Below, in pieces: positions 8,710 to 17,506 of a stretch of DNA of 64,000 bases (position 1 is the stretch's first letter; every line of letters starts with the position of its first letter). The DNA comes from an uncultured Aquimarina sp. (GTDB lineage: Bacteria; Bacteroidota; Bacteroidia; Flavobacteriales; Flavobacteriaceae): assembly GCA_947489195.1 (NCBI GenBank), contig CANLCT010000015.1, positions 1 through 64,000 of the forward strand, given 5' to 3'. The notes under the pieces are model-generated. The model was not told the DNA's origin. It did not search any database and worked only from the letters and a program-made list of their open reading frames with translations. Both the position numbers and the translations under genes were made by a program.

Positions 8710-9294
8710 ATGAAAAAGGCCGATTTTTTACTTGTTTTAATAATAAGCTTATTTTTTTCAAATTTGCAGGCTCAATCTTTACCATTAGGACAGAAAAGAT
8801 GGAGCGCCACAAATAAATTAAATGAGAGTGATTATAAAATTGATGTTGGATCAAATACAAATGAGTTAATTTATAGTCAGTTTTTAATTACTCATCAAGT
8901 GATGGGGTTTGATTTCATAAAGAAAAATTTAAATAAAAAAATAGAAAATATATTTGTAGGAAAAGCTTCTTGGATTGATACCACTAAAGTCTCAAGTATA
9001 GATTCGTCTATTGCTTATCAACAAGTGCAATTCGATTTATGTGAAGTATATGCCCGTAGATTTAGAAAGGCACTTTTTAAAAATAAAAAGAAGTTATTAA
9101 AAGGCTTGGATTTTGTTAAAGAATTAAATAATCAAATGCTTGCTGATTTTTCTGAAGAGAGAGCTTTATTAGTGCAACAAACAAAGGATGGTAGAGACGA
9201 TAAACAACTAACAGTGTGGAAAGAAAAAGTAACTCAATATTTAAAAATCTTAAAGCAATTTGATTACAACAATACCGAAAAAATTAAACTTTAA
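8710..9294 (+). CDS. Secreted protein of unknown function in the his operon
   Basis: A 194-residue protein with a clear signal peptide (hydrophobic core about residues 6-20, cleavage near NLQAQS). The mature part is polar and mostly helical in appearance, with a Lys-rich stretch around residues 112-125. I do not recognise a family or catalytic motif. It lies 26 bp after hisC on the same strand and upstream of a GC-rich intergenic element, so it is probably a co-transcribed passenger like the ChaN-like gene. Confidence 0.6.
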   Translation: MKKADFLLVLIISLFFSNLQAQSLPLGQKRWSATNKLNESDYKIDVGSNTNELIYSQFLITHQVMGFDFIKKNLNKKIENIFVGKASWIDTTKVSSIDSSIAYQQVQFDLCEVYARRFRKALFKNKKKLLKGLDFVKELNNQMLADFSEERALLVQQTKDGRDDKQLTVWKEKVTQYLKILKQFDYNNTEKIKL

Positions 9295-9300
9295 AATAAT

Positions 9301-9394
9301 GTTGCGTAAAGGATAGAGCGGTTACCCCACAGCCCGACGTTTAGGAGGAGCGAGGAGTAGTAGCGAAAGCCTGACCCGTAGGGATACGCCCAAA
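9301..9394 (+). repeat. GC-rich structured intergenic element
   Basis: About 90 bp far richer in G and C than the surrounding DNA. It starts around GGATAGAGCGGTTACCCC, contains GGAGGAGCGAGGAG, and ends in CGAAAGCCTGACCCGTAGGG followed by ATACGCCC. From memory, similar blocks (AGCGG near one end, AGCGAAAGC near the other) occur between genes in many flavobacterial genomes. Only one copy is seen in this window, and it has no coding frame. Confidence 0.5.
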
Positions 9395-9414
9395 AGAATA
9401 AAAAATAGAAACAA

Positions 9415-9445
9415 GCTAATGGCCAATAGCTTATAGCCTAAAGCC
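9415..9445 (+). repeat. 7-bp-periodic repeat array upstream of hisB
   Basis: Units GCTAATG, GCCAATA, GCTTATA, GCCTAAA, then GCC, in exact 7-bp register at 9415-9445. The array ends 21 bp before the hisB start codon. GC opens every unit, and the remaining positions vary. Confidence 0.7.
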
Positions 9446-9466
9446 ATATCGCAAAGCGAAATAAAT

Positions 9467-10606
9467 ATGAAAAAAGTATTATTTATAGACAGAGACGGTA
9501 CTTTGGTGCTTGAACCACCAGTGGATTATCAATTGGATAGTTTAGAAAAATTGGAATTTTACCCCAAAGTATTTCAATACATGGCTAAAATAGCTAATGA
9601 ATTGGATTATGAATTAGTAATGGTAACCAATCAGGATGGATTAGGAACGGATTCGTTTCCTGAAGATACCTTTTGGCCTGCACAGAATAAAGTAATTACT
9701 GCGTTTGAAAAAGAAGGAGTCGTATTTTCGGCAGTGCATATAGATAAAACATTTCCACATGAAAATGCGGAAACACGTAAACCTAGAACAGGTTTATTAA
9801 CGCAATATTTTGATACAGAAAAATATGATTTAGCCAATTCATTTGTACTTGGTGATCGTATTACTGATATGGAATTAGCTAAAAATTTAGGAGCAAAAGG
9901 AATCTTTTTGTCTGAAGATCCTGAATTAGGAGCTGATGAAATTGAGGCTGATAAAAAAGTAATTACAGATTGTATTGCATTGACTTCTACAGATTGGAAG
10001 GAAATTTATGAGTTTTTAAAGCTAGAAGATCGGGTATCTGAAATTACTCGAAACACAAATGAAACTAAAATTTATATTAAGCTAAATTTAGATGGTTCTG
10101 GAAAAAATGATATTGCTACAGGCTTGGACTTTTTTGATCATATGTTAGATCAAATTGGCCGACATGGAGCTATGGATTTAACAGTAAAAGTGGATGGCGA
10201 TTTACATGTTGATGAACACCATACTATTGAGGATACCATGATTGCTTTGGGTGAATTGTTCCATAAAGCCTTAGGAAATAAATTAGGGATTGAACGTTAT
10301 GGTTTCTGTTTGCCTATGGATGATTGTTTAGCACAAGCTGCAGTAGATTTTGGTGGGCGTCCATGGTTAGTTTGGGATGCCGATTTTAAACGCGAAAAAA
10401 TAGGTGATATGCCTACCGAAATGTTTTTACATTTATTTAAATCATTTACCGATGGAGCTAAATGTAATTTAAACATAAAAGCTGAAGGTGATAATGAGCA
10501 TCATAAAATAGAGGGTATTTTTAAAGCCTTCGCAAAAGCAATGAAAATGGCCGTAAAGCGTGATGCTAATAAAATGTTTTTACCAAGTACGAAAGGAATG
10601 CTTTAG
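9467..10606 (+). CDS. hisB: Bifunctional histidinol-phosphatase / imidazoleglycerol-phosphate dehydratase
   Basis: A 379-residue fusion. The N-terminal about 165 residues are a HAD phosphatase (FIDRDGTL nucleophile motif, then VTNQDG and [17 protein letters not shown]) that dephosphorylates histidinol phosphate. The C-terminal about 195 residues are IGP dehydratase with the manganese-binding His clusters [21 protein letters not shown] and EHHKIEG. The fused form is usual in flavobacteria and enterobacteria. No missing key residue was seen. Confidence 0.97.
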   Translation: MKKVLFIDRDGTLVLEPPVDYQLDSLEKLEFYPKVFQYMAKIANELDYELVMVTNQDGLGTDSFPEDTFWPAQNKVITAFEKEGVVFSAVHIDKTFPHENAETRKPRTGLLTQYFDTEKYDLANSFVLGDRITDMELAKNLGAKGIFLSEDPELGADEIEADKKVITDCIALTSTDWKEIYEFLKLEDRVSEITRNTNETKIYIKLNLDGSGKNDIATGLDFFDHMLDQIGRHGAMDLTVKVDGDLHVDEHHTIEDTMIALGELFHKALGNKLGIERYGFCLPMDDCLAQAAVDFGGRPWLVWDADFKREKIGDMPTEMFLHLFKSFTDGAKCNLNIKAEGDNEHHKIEGIFKAFAKAMKMAVKRDANKMFLPSTKGML

Positions 10607-10612
10607 CATTCC

Positions 10613-10679
10613 AGTACAAAGTAATTAGTATTGAGTATGCAGATCTTTTTTAGTGTTTGTACTCTGTACTGTTTACTTA
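10613..10679 (+). repeat. 7-bp-periodic direct-then-inverted array, hisB-hisH spacer
   Basis: Direct units AGTACAA, AGTAATT, AGTATTG, AGTATGC begin at 10613, 10620, 10627 and 10634. The complementary word follows in inverse orientation, GTACT at 10659 and 10666 and TTACT at 10673, again at 7-bp steps. The arms can pair imperfectly. The array ends 15 bp before the hisH start. Confidence 0.72.
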
Positions 10680-10694
10680 ATATTGAATTTAAAA

Positions 10695-11276
10695 ATGAAA
10701 ATAGTAATAATAAATTACGGAGCAGGAAATATTCAAAGTATCAAATTTGCTATTGAGCGTTTGGGCTATGAAGCTGTTTTAAGTGATAATGTTGAAGAAA
10801 TTAAAAATGCTGACAAAGTAATATTTCCGGGTGTTGGAGAGGCGAGTAGTGCTATGAATAAGCTTCGAGAAAGCGGATTAGATGCATTAGTACCTACCTT
10901 GAAACAACCTGTGTTGGGAATTTGTTTGGGGATGCAATTAATGTGTAATTCAACAGAAGAAGGAGATACTAAAGGTTTAGGTATTTTTGATGTGGATGTA
11001 ATTCGTTTTAACAACGAGGTAAAAGTACCCCAAATTGGTTGGAATCAAATCCGTGATTTTAAGTCACATATATTTGAAGGAATAATAAACGAGTCATACA
11101 TATATTTAGTTCATAGTTTTTATGCACCTGTTTGTAAAGAGACTATTTGTGTTACCGATTACGGAATTAATTACAGCACGGCATTACAGAAAAATAATTT
11201 TTACGGAACTCAATTTCATCCAGAAAAAAGTAGTGATGTTGGGGAGAAAATTTTGAGAAATTTTTTGAATTTATAA
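10695..11276 (+). CDS. hisH: Imidazole glycerol phosphate synthase, glutaminase subunit
   Basis: A 193-residue class I glutamine amidotransferase that supplies ammonia to HisF. The nucleophile Cys is in GICLGMQL, and the His-Glu of the triad is in QFHPEKSS near the C-terminus. The start is placed at ATG 10695 (MKIVIINYGAGN). A GTG at 10653 in the same frame is rejected because it adds a non-homologous extension encoded by the repeat array. Confidence 0.96.
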   Translation: MKIVIINYGAGNIQSIKFAIERLGYEAVLSDNVEEIKNADKVIFPGVGEASSAMNKLRESGLDALVPTLKQPVLGICLGMQLMCNSTEEGDTKGLGIFDVDVIRFNNEVKVPQIGWNQIRDFKSHIFEGIINESYIYLVHSFYAPVCKETICVTDYGINYSTALQKNNFYGTQFHPEKSSDVGEKILRNFLNL

Positions 11277-11341
11277 GAAAAAAGAATAAAGAAAATAGAG
11301 AAGAGATTGATCTATATTCTTTTCTCTATTTTCTATTATCT
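11276..11341 (+). repeat. Perfectly phased 7-bp direct-then-inverted array, hisH-hisA spacer
   Basis: AGA begins at 11276, 11283, 11290, 11297 and 11304. TCT begins at 11311, 11318, 11325, 11332 and 11339. All ten steps, including the switch of orientation, are exactly 7 bp. The arms contain a 13-bp perfect inverted repeat (AGAAAATAGAGAA and its complement). The array begins at the hisH stop codon and ends 8 bp before the hisA start. Confidence 0.8.
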
Positions 11342-11349
11342 GAAAAGCT

Positions 11350-12072
11350 ATGAGAATAATACCAGCAATAGATATTATAGACGGGCAATGTGTTCGATTA
11401 TCAAAAGGAGATTACAATACCAAAAAGGTGTATAATGAAAACCCTTTAGAAATAGCCAAGCAGTTTGAAGCTCACGGAATCCAGCATTTACATTTAGTAG
11501 ATTTAGATGGTGCTAAGGCAAGTCACATAGTAAATCATAAAGTATTGGAAACTATTGCCACTCAAACCAATTTAAAAATTGATTTTGGAGGGGGCTTAAA
11601 AAGCGATGATGATCTGCGTATTGCTTTTGAAAGTGGCGCCAATCAAATTACGGGAGGGAGTATAGCGGTTAAAAATGCCGATGTGTTTTGTAGTTGGTTG
11701 ACTAAATTTGGAGCAGAAAAAATCATACTTGGAGCAGATGCTAATAATGAAAAAATAGCCGTAAGTGGTTGGTTAGAGGAAAGTGATCAAGAACTTATTC
11801 CGTTTGTACAAGGATACAAAAAAGAAGGTGTTAATTATGTAATTTGTACCGATATTAGTAAGGATGGTATGTTACAAGGTCCTTCATTTGATTTGTATCA
11901 AAAAATGTTGAATGAAATTCCTAATATTAAATTAATTGCATCGGGAGGTATTTCAACCTTTGATGAATTACCAAAATTAGCTAAAATTGGCTGTGAAGGG
12001 ACAATTATTGGTAAAGCAATTTACGAGAATCGTATTAGTTTGAAGCAGTTGGAAGAATATATTATTAGTTAA
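11350..12072 (+). CDS. hisA: ProFAR isomerase
   Basis: A 240-residue TIM-barrel enzyme isomerising ProFAR to PRFAR. The N-terminal motif [21 protein letters not shown] carries the catalytic Asp. [12 protein letters not shown] and the C-terminal ASGGIS and [10 protein letters not shown] are the phosphate-binding loops. Length and motifs are standard. It lies in the his operon between hisH and hisF. Confidence 0.97.
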   Translation: MRIIPAIDIIDGQCVRLSKGDYNTKKVYNENPLEIAKQFEAHGIQHLHLVDLDGAKASHIVNHKVLETIATQTNLKIDFGGGLKSDDDLRIAFESGANQITGGSIAVKNADVFCSWLTKFGAEKIILGADANNEKIAVSGWLEESDQELIPFVQGYKKEGVNYVICTDISKDGMLQGPSFDLYQKMLNEIPNIKLIASGGISTFDELPKLAKIGCEGTIIGKAIYENRISLKQLEEYIIS

Positions 12073-12136
12073 GAAAAGAGAATATAAAGAATAGATGTAG
12101 AGTAAAAGTCTCTTTTCTATTCTCTTTTTTCTATAA
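12072..12136 (+). repeat. 7-bp-periodic direct-then-inverted array, hisA-hisF spacer
   Basis: AGA occurs at 12072, 12079 and 12093 (the 12086 position is mutated to AAA). TCT occurs at 12109, 12116, 12123 and 12130, all at 7-bp steps. It is the same layout as the hisH-hisA spacer but with different bases between the anchors, so it is not a simple copy. It ends about 12 bp before the hisF start. Confidence 0.7.
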
Positions 12137-12148
12137 TACAGAAAAAAA

Positions 12149-12904
12149 ATGTTAACAAAACGAATTGTACCCTGTTTAGATATTAAAAATGGACGCACCG
12201 TAAAAGGAGTAAATTTTGTTGATTTACGTGATGCCGGTGACCCCGTTGAATTGGCTGCAATTTATGCAAAAACTGGAGCGGATGAGCTAGTTTTTTTGGA
12301 TATATCAGCCACGGAAGAACGTAGAAAAACCTTAGCTGATTTGGTCAGAAATGTGGCTAAAGAAGTAAACATACCTTTTACTGTTGGTGGCGGTATTTCG
12401 TCGGTAGACGATGTGGATATATTACTTCAGAATGGAGCCGATAAAGTTTCTGTTAATTCTTCTGCTGTAAAGCGACCAGAATTAATAAATGAATTATCAG
12501 GAAAATTTGGAAGTCAATGCATAACTGTTGCTATTGATGCTAAGCAAATTGATGGCGAGTGGATTGTACATTTGGTTGGTGGTAAAGTACCTACCGAACT
12601 TAATTTATTCGATTGGGCAAAAGAAGTGGAACAACGTGGAGCAGGTGAGATTTTATTTACTTCCATGGATAATGATGGTACTAAAGATGGTTTTGCCAAT
12701 AAAGCTTTAGCACGTTTAAGTACAGAGCTTAATATTCCTATTATTGCTTCGGGTGGTGCAGGAAATATGCAGCATTTTATAGATACTTTTAAAGAGGGTA
12801 AATCTGATGCAGCATTAGCTGCAAGTGTATTTCATTTTAAAGAAATTGGTATCCCAGAATTAAAAGAAAAACTTAAAAATGAAGGAATTCCAGTAAGACT
12901 ATAA
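12149..12904 (+). CDS. hisF: Imidazole glycerol phosphate synthase, cyclase subunit
   Basis: A 251-residue TIM-barrel partner of HisH that makes IGP and AICAR from PRFAR and ammonia. [20 protein letters not shown] contains the catalytic Asp, and [12 protein letters not shown] and the later [10 protein letters not shown] and ASGGAG loops bind the substrate. It is the last his gene here. In related flavobacteria hisIE normally follows, but the next gene is unrelated. Confidence 0.97.
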   Translation: MLTKRIVPCLDIKNGRTVKGVNFVDLRDAGDPVELAAIYAKTGADELVFLDISATEERRKTLADLVRNVAKEVNIPFTVGGGISSVDDVDILLQNGADKVSVNSSAVKRPELINELSGKFGSQCITVAIDAKQIDGEWIVHLVGGKVPTELNLFDWAKEVEQRGAGEILFTSMDNDGTKDGFANKALARLSTELNIPIIASGGAGNMQHFIDTFKEGKSDAALAASVFHFKEIGIPELKEKLKNEGIPVRL

Positions 12905-12950
12905 ATTGTAGGAATTTTGTTTATATTTATAAAAAATCAAATAATTTATA

Positions 12951-13655
12951 ATGGAAGAAATTCAATCATCATTGCCAGTAAGCTCACTTACTCAAGATAG
13001 AAAAGTGGCTTTTTATAAAAAGACCTACACACATTTAGCCTTGGCAGTATTACTTTTTGTAATTGTAGAGTGGGTGTTTTTTCAAAGTGAAGCTATAGTA
13101 AATTTGGCATTCTCATTAACACAAGGTTGGAAATGGTTATTAATGCTTGGTGGTTTTATGTTAGCCACAAATTATGCTGAAAAAGTGGTACATACAAACC
13201 ATAATATTAATCAGCAATATGCAGGCTTATTATTATATGTAATAGCAGAAGCCTTTATTTTTATTCCATTAATTGGAATGGCTACTATGATTGCTGCCGA
13301 AGGTGGTGAAAATATTTTACAACAAGCAGCTGTATTAACCTTGTCACTTTTTACAGGTCTTTCAGCTGTTGTACTAATAACCAAAAAAGATTTTTCTTTT
13401 TTAAGATCAGCGTTAACTATAGGTGGATTTATAGCCTTAGGATTAATTGTTGCCGGAATGTTTTTTGGAGGCTTTAATCTGGGATTATGGTTTAGTGTAG
13501 GTATGGTGGTATTAGCCTCAGGATCTATTTTATACCAAACTTCAAATATGGTACATAAATATGCTGAAGATCAATATGTAGGAGCAAGCCTAGGTTTGTT
13601 TGCCTCATTAATGTTATTGTTTTGGTATATTTTAAGTATACTTTCCAATGATTAA
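12951..13655 (+). CDS. Bax inhibitor-1/YccA family membrane protein
   Basis: A 234-residue protein with about seven hydrophobic segments. The N-terminus ends with FYKKTYTHLALAVLLFVIVE, a typical entry to the Bax-inhibitor-1 (UPF0005) domain, and the C-terminus has QTSNMVHKYAEDQYVGASL. Bacterial members are inner-membrane proteins proposed to leak protons or calcium or to bind FtsH; the role here is unknown. It lies 46 bp after hisF and may be read through from the his operon or from its own promoter. It occupies the place where hisIE is usually found. Confidence 0.88.
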   Translation: MEEIQSSLPVSSLTQDRKVAFYKKTYTHLALAVLLFVIVEWVFFQSEAIVNLAFSLTQGWKWLLMLGGFMLATNYAEKVVHTNHNINQQYAGLLLYVIAEAFIFIPLIGMATMIAAEGGENILQQAAVLTLSLFTGLSAVVLITKKDFSFLRSALTIGGFIALGLIVAGMFFGGFNLGLWFSVGMVVLASGSILYQTSNMVHKYAEDQYVGASLGLFASLMLLFWYILSILSND

Positions 13656-13746
13656 CTTTTTTATCAAATAATTTTTATTTTACGACATTAATAATATATC
13701 AAGTATTTTATTTGGATAATGTTGTTTTTAAGTCTGAATTTTTATC

Positions 13747-13786
13747 AAAACCGCTGAATTTAAATGTTTTAGCGGTTTTTTCTTTT
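13747..13786 (+). terminator. Intrinsic terminator after the Bax-inhibitor-like gene
   Basis: Stem of 12 pairs with one G-U: arms 13747-13758 (starting AAAACCGCT) and 13768-13779 (ending AGCGGTTTT), followed by a T-rich tract to 13788. It probably ends the his operon transcript. Confidence 0.8.
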
Positions 13787-13865
13787 TTACATTTGTAAGG
13801 AGTTTCTTTATTTATAAACTATAAAATTTCGATAATCTGAGAATGAAACTAGTTGAAAAACATAC

Positions 13866-13920
13866 TTTTGTTTAATTTTTGTTAAGTTTTATTAAACAAA
13901 ATTACAGGATAGTAAATTTG
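13866..13920 (+). promoter_or_regulatory. Fasciclin gene promoter with long dyad
   Basis: TAAATTTG at 13913-13920 matches the Bacteroidota -7 element. Directly upstream is a perfect 11-bp inverted repeat, TTTTGTTTAAT at 13866-13876 and ATTAAACAAAA at 13891-13901, separated by 14 bp. The dyad covers the expected -33 region, where no TTTG is seen, so this promoter may need an activator bound there. Confidence 0.5.
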
Positions 13921-13942
13921 TTTAACAATAAAAAACACAAAT

Positions 13943-15694
13943 ATGAAAACATCTTTTTTAACTCTAGTACCAAAACTATTATTCGTTGGTTTTATGTTAA
14001 TTGGAATTATTTCTTGTGAAAAAGAAGCCAATCCATCGGATCTTAAAAATCAAGAATTAGAACAAGTTTCTCAAACACTTCCTAGTTCGGAATTTATGTC
14101 TATTGACGAATTTGAAAAAATGTCCGAAAACCTTTTAGAAGGAGAGGGTGTTATTTCTTCCGAAAAGGGCGCTAAAGAATTAAATGGAACTCCAGAAAGC
14201 TTTAATTTAGATTTTAGCGCAGCAATCACTAGAGGTGCTCTTGTAGGTACGCAATTATCAGGAGATATTGAGGTAAGAGTAACACGTGCGTTTAGAAATT
14301 TTAGTCTTTTTAGAGGGAAACTTACACTTCCTTCAGGAATTGTGACAGGAGTACGTGGTGCTTTTACAAGTGATGGGTATACATATATAATTACTAAAGT
14401 ACAGGGTATAGGATTAGTTCTTGCTGTTGGTCAACCTTCTGATGATGCAGGGACAATTTCCGGACAGTTTTTATTGCGTTCATCAAGAGGATTTAGTAGA
14501 GGAACATGGCAAGTAACTCCCGATAGTGGAGAAGAAGTTACTCCAACTATTGTGGACTTAGCTGTGGCAACACCTGCTTTATCAACCTTAGTAAGCGCAG
14601 TAACCCAAGCAGGTTTAGTCGATGCACTTAATGGACCTGGTCCATTAACTGTTTTTGCTCCAACAAATGATGCTTTTGCTCAATTAGAAGCATTACCAGA
14701 AGGAGAAGCTTTAATCGAAGTATTGACTTATCATGTAGCTCAAGGTAAATTAACAGCAGCAGATTTGATAGAAGCTGGAACAGTAACGACTTTACAAGGG
14801 GATGAAATAACTATTGAACAGCGAGAAGATGGAGTGTTTTTAAATGGAAATGTTCAAGTTATTATGGCTGATATTGAAGCCTCAAATGGAATTATACATG
14901 TTATAGATCAAGTACTAGTGCAAGAAACACCATTACCCTCTATTGTTGATATAGCTATTTCAAATGATAGTTTTATCACACTTGTAGGGGCTTTACAAGC
15001 GGCTGAATTAGTAGAAACACTACAAGGAGAAGGGCCTTTTACTGTATTTGCACCCACAAATGATGCTTTTGAAGCACTTGATGCTGTACCTAGTGGAGAT
15101 GTTTTAAAAGAAGTATTGTTATATCATGTAGCTGCTGGTAAATTTGCTGCAGCTGATTTATTAGAAAGTGGAACAGTGACAACAGTTCAAGGTGATGAAG
15201 TCACTATTGAAATGGTTGATGGCAAAGTGTTACTAAACGGATCTATAGAAGTGGTAACTGCTGATATTGAAGCATCAAATGGTATTATTCATGTGATTAC
15301 AGGTGTATTAGTACCATCAATTATTGGTCTTGCAGCTAACCCTGATTTATCAACATTTGTAAGTGTTGTACAGTCGCTAAATTTACTACAAGAGTTAGAA
15401 GGTCAGGGTCCGTTAACAATATTTGCACCGACTAATGCTGCTTTTGCAGCATTAGAAACTGTGCCTGGTGGCAATGCTTTAAGGGAGGTATTACTAAACC
15501 ATGTAGTAACTGGTAGACTTACTGCAGCTGATTTACTAGAAAGAGGAACAATAACAACATTACAAGGAGCTGAAATTACAATTGAAATGATTGATGGCAA
15601 GGTGTTGCTAAATGGTGTGGTTGAAGTTACAATGGCTAATATTCAAGCCTCAAATGGGATAGTTCATGTAATTACAGGCGTATTAATACCTTAA
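13943..15694 (+). CDS. Lipoprotein with three fasciclin (FAS1) domains
   Basis: A 583-residue protein. The signal peptide ends in a lipobox (GIISC, Cys25), so it is a lipoprotein. Residues about 80-195 form a unique beta-rich domain. Three tandem FAS1 domains follow at about 205-330, 333-458 and 459-583, each with the H1-like block FAPTNDAF (or FAPTNAAF) and the H2-like block ASNGIIHVI. FAS1 domains mediate adhesion or carbohydrate/protein contacts. The close similarity of the three suggests internal duplication. It has its own promoter and a terminator at 15718, so it is a single-gene unit. Confidence 0.92.
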   Translation: MKTSFLTLVPKLLFVGFMLIGIISCEKEANPSDLKNQELEQVSQTLPSSEFMSIDEFEKMSENLLEGEGVISSEKGAKELNGTPESFNLDFSAAITRGALVGTQLSGDIEVRVTRAFRNFSLFRGKLTLPSGIVTGVRGAFTSDGYTYIITKVQGIGLVLAVGQPSDDAGTISGQFLLRSSRGFSRGTWQVTPDSGEEVTPTIVDLAVATPALSTLVSAVTQAGLVDALNGPGPLTVFAPTNDAFAQLEALPEGEALIEVLTYHVAQGKLTAADLIEAGTVTTLQGDEITIEQREDGVFLNGNVQVIMADIEASNGIIHVIDQVLVQETPLPSIVDIAISNDSFITLVGALQAAELVETLQGEGPFTVFAPTNDAFEALDAVPSGDVLKEVLLYHVAAGKFAAADLLESGTVTTVQGDEVTIEMVDGKVLLNGSIEVVTADIEASNGIIHVITGVLVPSIIGLAANPDLSTFVSVVQSLNLLQELEGQGPLTIFAPTNAAFAALETVPGGNALREVLLNHVVTGRLTAADLLERGTITTLQGAEITIEMIDGKVLLNGVVEVTMANIQASNGIVHVITGVLIP

Positions 15695-15717
15695 TTAATT
15701 TTATAATTTTGGGGTTT

Positions 15718-15759
15718 GAGTCCACTTAGAAATACTGTTTTTAAGTGGATTCATTTTTT
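15718..15759. terminator. Terminator between convergent genes
   Basis: An 11-bp stem (arms 15718-15728 and 15742-15752, one G-U) with a T run at 15754-15759. It serves the fasciclin gene; the convergent pseudouridine synthase gene ends 15 bp to its right. Confidence 0.75.
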
Positions 15760-15773
15760 GTAATTAATTTAAG

Positions 15774-16376
15774 CTAGATAATTTCAATAGGCGATGTGTT
15801 AAGTGGAATTACATCACCAGATTTCATTTTATTAATATGCATATTTCCTACTCGAACTCGTACTAATCTTAGCGTAGGAAAACCAACAGCTGAAGTCATT
15901 TTTCTAACTTGCCTAAATTTACCTTCGGTAAGTGTCACTGAAATCCATGTTACAGGACCATGTCTGGCATCTCTAATTTTTTTCTCTCGTGGAGGTAAAT
16001 TTGGTTCGGTATTTAATAAGGTAACTTTACATGGTTTTGTCTGATATTTTTTGCCATCAAAACCGATTTCGATTCCATTTTTTAATTTTTGAATAGCTTC
16101 TGCAGAAATAGCACCATCAACCAAGGCGTAATATTCTTTTTCAAATTGACTACTATTAATGCGATTACTTACTTTTCCATCTGTGGTTATAAAAAGTAAA
16201 CCTTCAGACTTTTCATCTAACCTACCTATTGCCATTACCCCTTCAGGGAAATTATAAAGAGCTCCTAGTAGCTTTTTTTTTCCTTGTTTTGGGCCATTGT
16301 TTATAAATTGACTTAGGTATCCATAAGGTTTATAAATAACAAAATGATGCTGCTGTGCGGTAGTTTCTAAAGACAT
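15774..16376 (-). CDS. RsuA/RluE-type rRNA pseudouridine synthase
   Basis: About 200 residues from the ATG at 16376 (MSLETTAQQHHFVIYKPYG). An upstream in-frame ATG at 16400 adds eight residues and is less likely. GRLDEKSEGLLFIT carries the catalytic Asp of the RsuA/RluB/RluE/RluF family, and KFRQVRKMTSAVGFPTLRLVR is the family C-terminal block. There is no N-terminal S4 domain, as in RluE, which modifies 23S rRNA near the peptidyl-transferase centre. The exact target is inferred. Confidence 0.85.
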   Translation of the reverse strand: MSLETTAQQHHFVIYKPYGYLSQFINNGPKQGKKKLLGALYNFPEGVMAIGRLDEKSEGLLFITTDGKVSNRINSSQFEKEYYALVDGAISAEAIQKLKNGIEIGFDGKKYQTKPCKVTLLNTEPNLPPREKKIRDARHGPVTWISVTLTEGKFRQVRKMTSAVGFPTLRLVRVRVGNMHINKMKSGDVIPLNTSPIEII

Positions 16377-16453
16377 TATGTAATTTCTGACGTGAGTCAA
16401 AAATACTTTATTGTTGATTAAAAAAAATAAAATTGTTGTAAATTTATAGAGCT

Positions 16454-17488
16454 ATGGTTTTTAGAAGCTTTAAATATTTTTTAGTGTATTTACTCCCAGT
16501 AACGGTGTATTATTCATTTAATGCTACAGGGGTATTAGCATTTATGCCCTTATTTGTGTTTTTTGGAGGGGTACCTTTGATGGAGCTATTTTTAAAACCA
16601 GATGTAGTTAATCTTAAAAAAGAATTAGAAGTAAAAGAAAAAAATAAACTCATTTATGATTTGATTTTATATATAGCCTTACCCGTTCAAATTGTTTTTT
16701 TAATTTACTTTTTTAAGATTATTCAAAATGTTCCTTTTGGCACTGTCGATTTTTATGGTAAAGTAACAGCTATGGGGCTAATGTGTGGTGTTTTAGGAAT
16801 TAACGTGGGGCATGAATTAGGTCATCGTAGGAGTAGATTAAAACAGTTTATTGGTGAATTATTGTTGTTAAGTTCATTAGACACTCATTTTTTACCTTAT
16901 CATAATGCTGGGCATCATAAAAATGTAGCCACTCCCGAAGATGCTGCTACAGCCAAAAAAAACCAATGGGTTTTTAGCTTTTGGTTTACATCCCATTTTA
17001 GAAGTTATGTGGAAGCGTGGAAACAAGAATGTTTACGATTAAAACGCTTAAATAGAAGTTGGTTTTCTATTGATAACAGAATGATCCTTTATTCCATAGC
17101 CAGTTTGTTTTTATTAAGTAGTATTTATTTGTTTTTTTCGTTACATGTATTCCTTGCATTTATTTTGGCTGCAGTATTCGGAATAGGCTTGCTGGAAACA
17201 GTTAATTATATTGAACATTATGGTTTGCTTCGTAAAAGATTGGAAAGTGGACGTTATGAAAAGGTAAAGCATAGTCATAGTTGGAATTCGGATCATAGTA
17301 TAGGGCGTACCTTATTATTTAATTTATCTCGTCATTCAGATCATCATTACAATGGAAGTAAAAAATATCAAATTTTAAAATCATTGCCCGAAAGTCCCAA
17401 AATGCCAACAGGATATCCTGGTATGATGTTGTTAGCTTTAGTGCCTCCAATTTGGTTTTTTGTTATGAATAGGAGACTAGATAAGTAA
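16454..17488 (+). CDS. alkB: AlkB-type alkane 1-monooxygenase
   Basis: A 344-residue integral membrane di-iron hydroxylase. The His motifs are in order: HELGH (about residue 119), HNAGHH (about 151), NYIEHYGL (about 252) and SRHSDHH (about 291). These match alkane hydroxylases and separate it from xylene monooxygenases and desaturases. Family members hydroxylate terminal carbons of medium-chain alkanes using electrons from rubredoxin and rubredoxin reductase. Neither partner is encoded nearby; the next gene, 18 bp downstream, is an FMN reductase-like flavoprotein. The substrate is inferred. Confidence 0.9.
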   Translation: MVFRSFKYFLVYLLPVTVYYSFNATGVLAFMPLFVFFGGVPLMELFLKPDVVNLKKELEVKEKNKLIYDLILYIALPVQIVFLIYFFKIIQNVPFGTVDFYGKVTAMGLMCGVLGINVGHELGHRRSRLKQFIGELLLLSSLDTHFLPYHNAGHHKNVATPEDAATAKKNQWVFSFWFTSHFRSYVEAWKQECLRLKRLNRSWFSIDNRMILYSIASLFLLSSIYLFFSLHVFLAFILAAVFGIGLLETVNYIEHYGLLRKRLESGRYEKVKHSHSWNSDHSIGRTLLFNLSRHSDHHYNGSKKYQILKSLPESPKMPTGYPGMMLLALVPPIWFFVMNRRLDK

Positions 17489-17506
17489 TTTTTTTATATT
17501 AGATGT

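Noticed and set aside
15403..15600. Minus-strand open frame inside the fasciclin gene
   Set aside because: It is a shadow of the repetitive FAS1 coding sequence.
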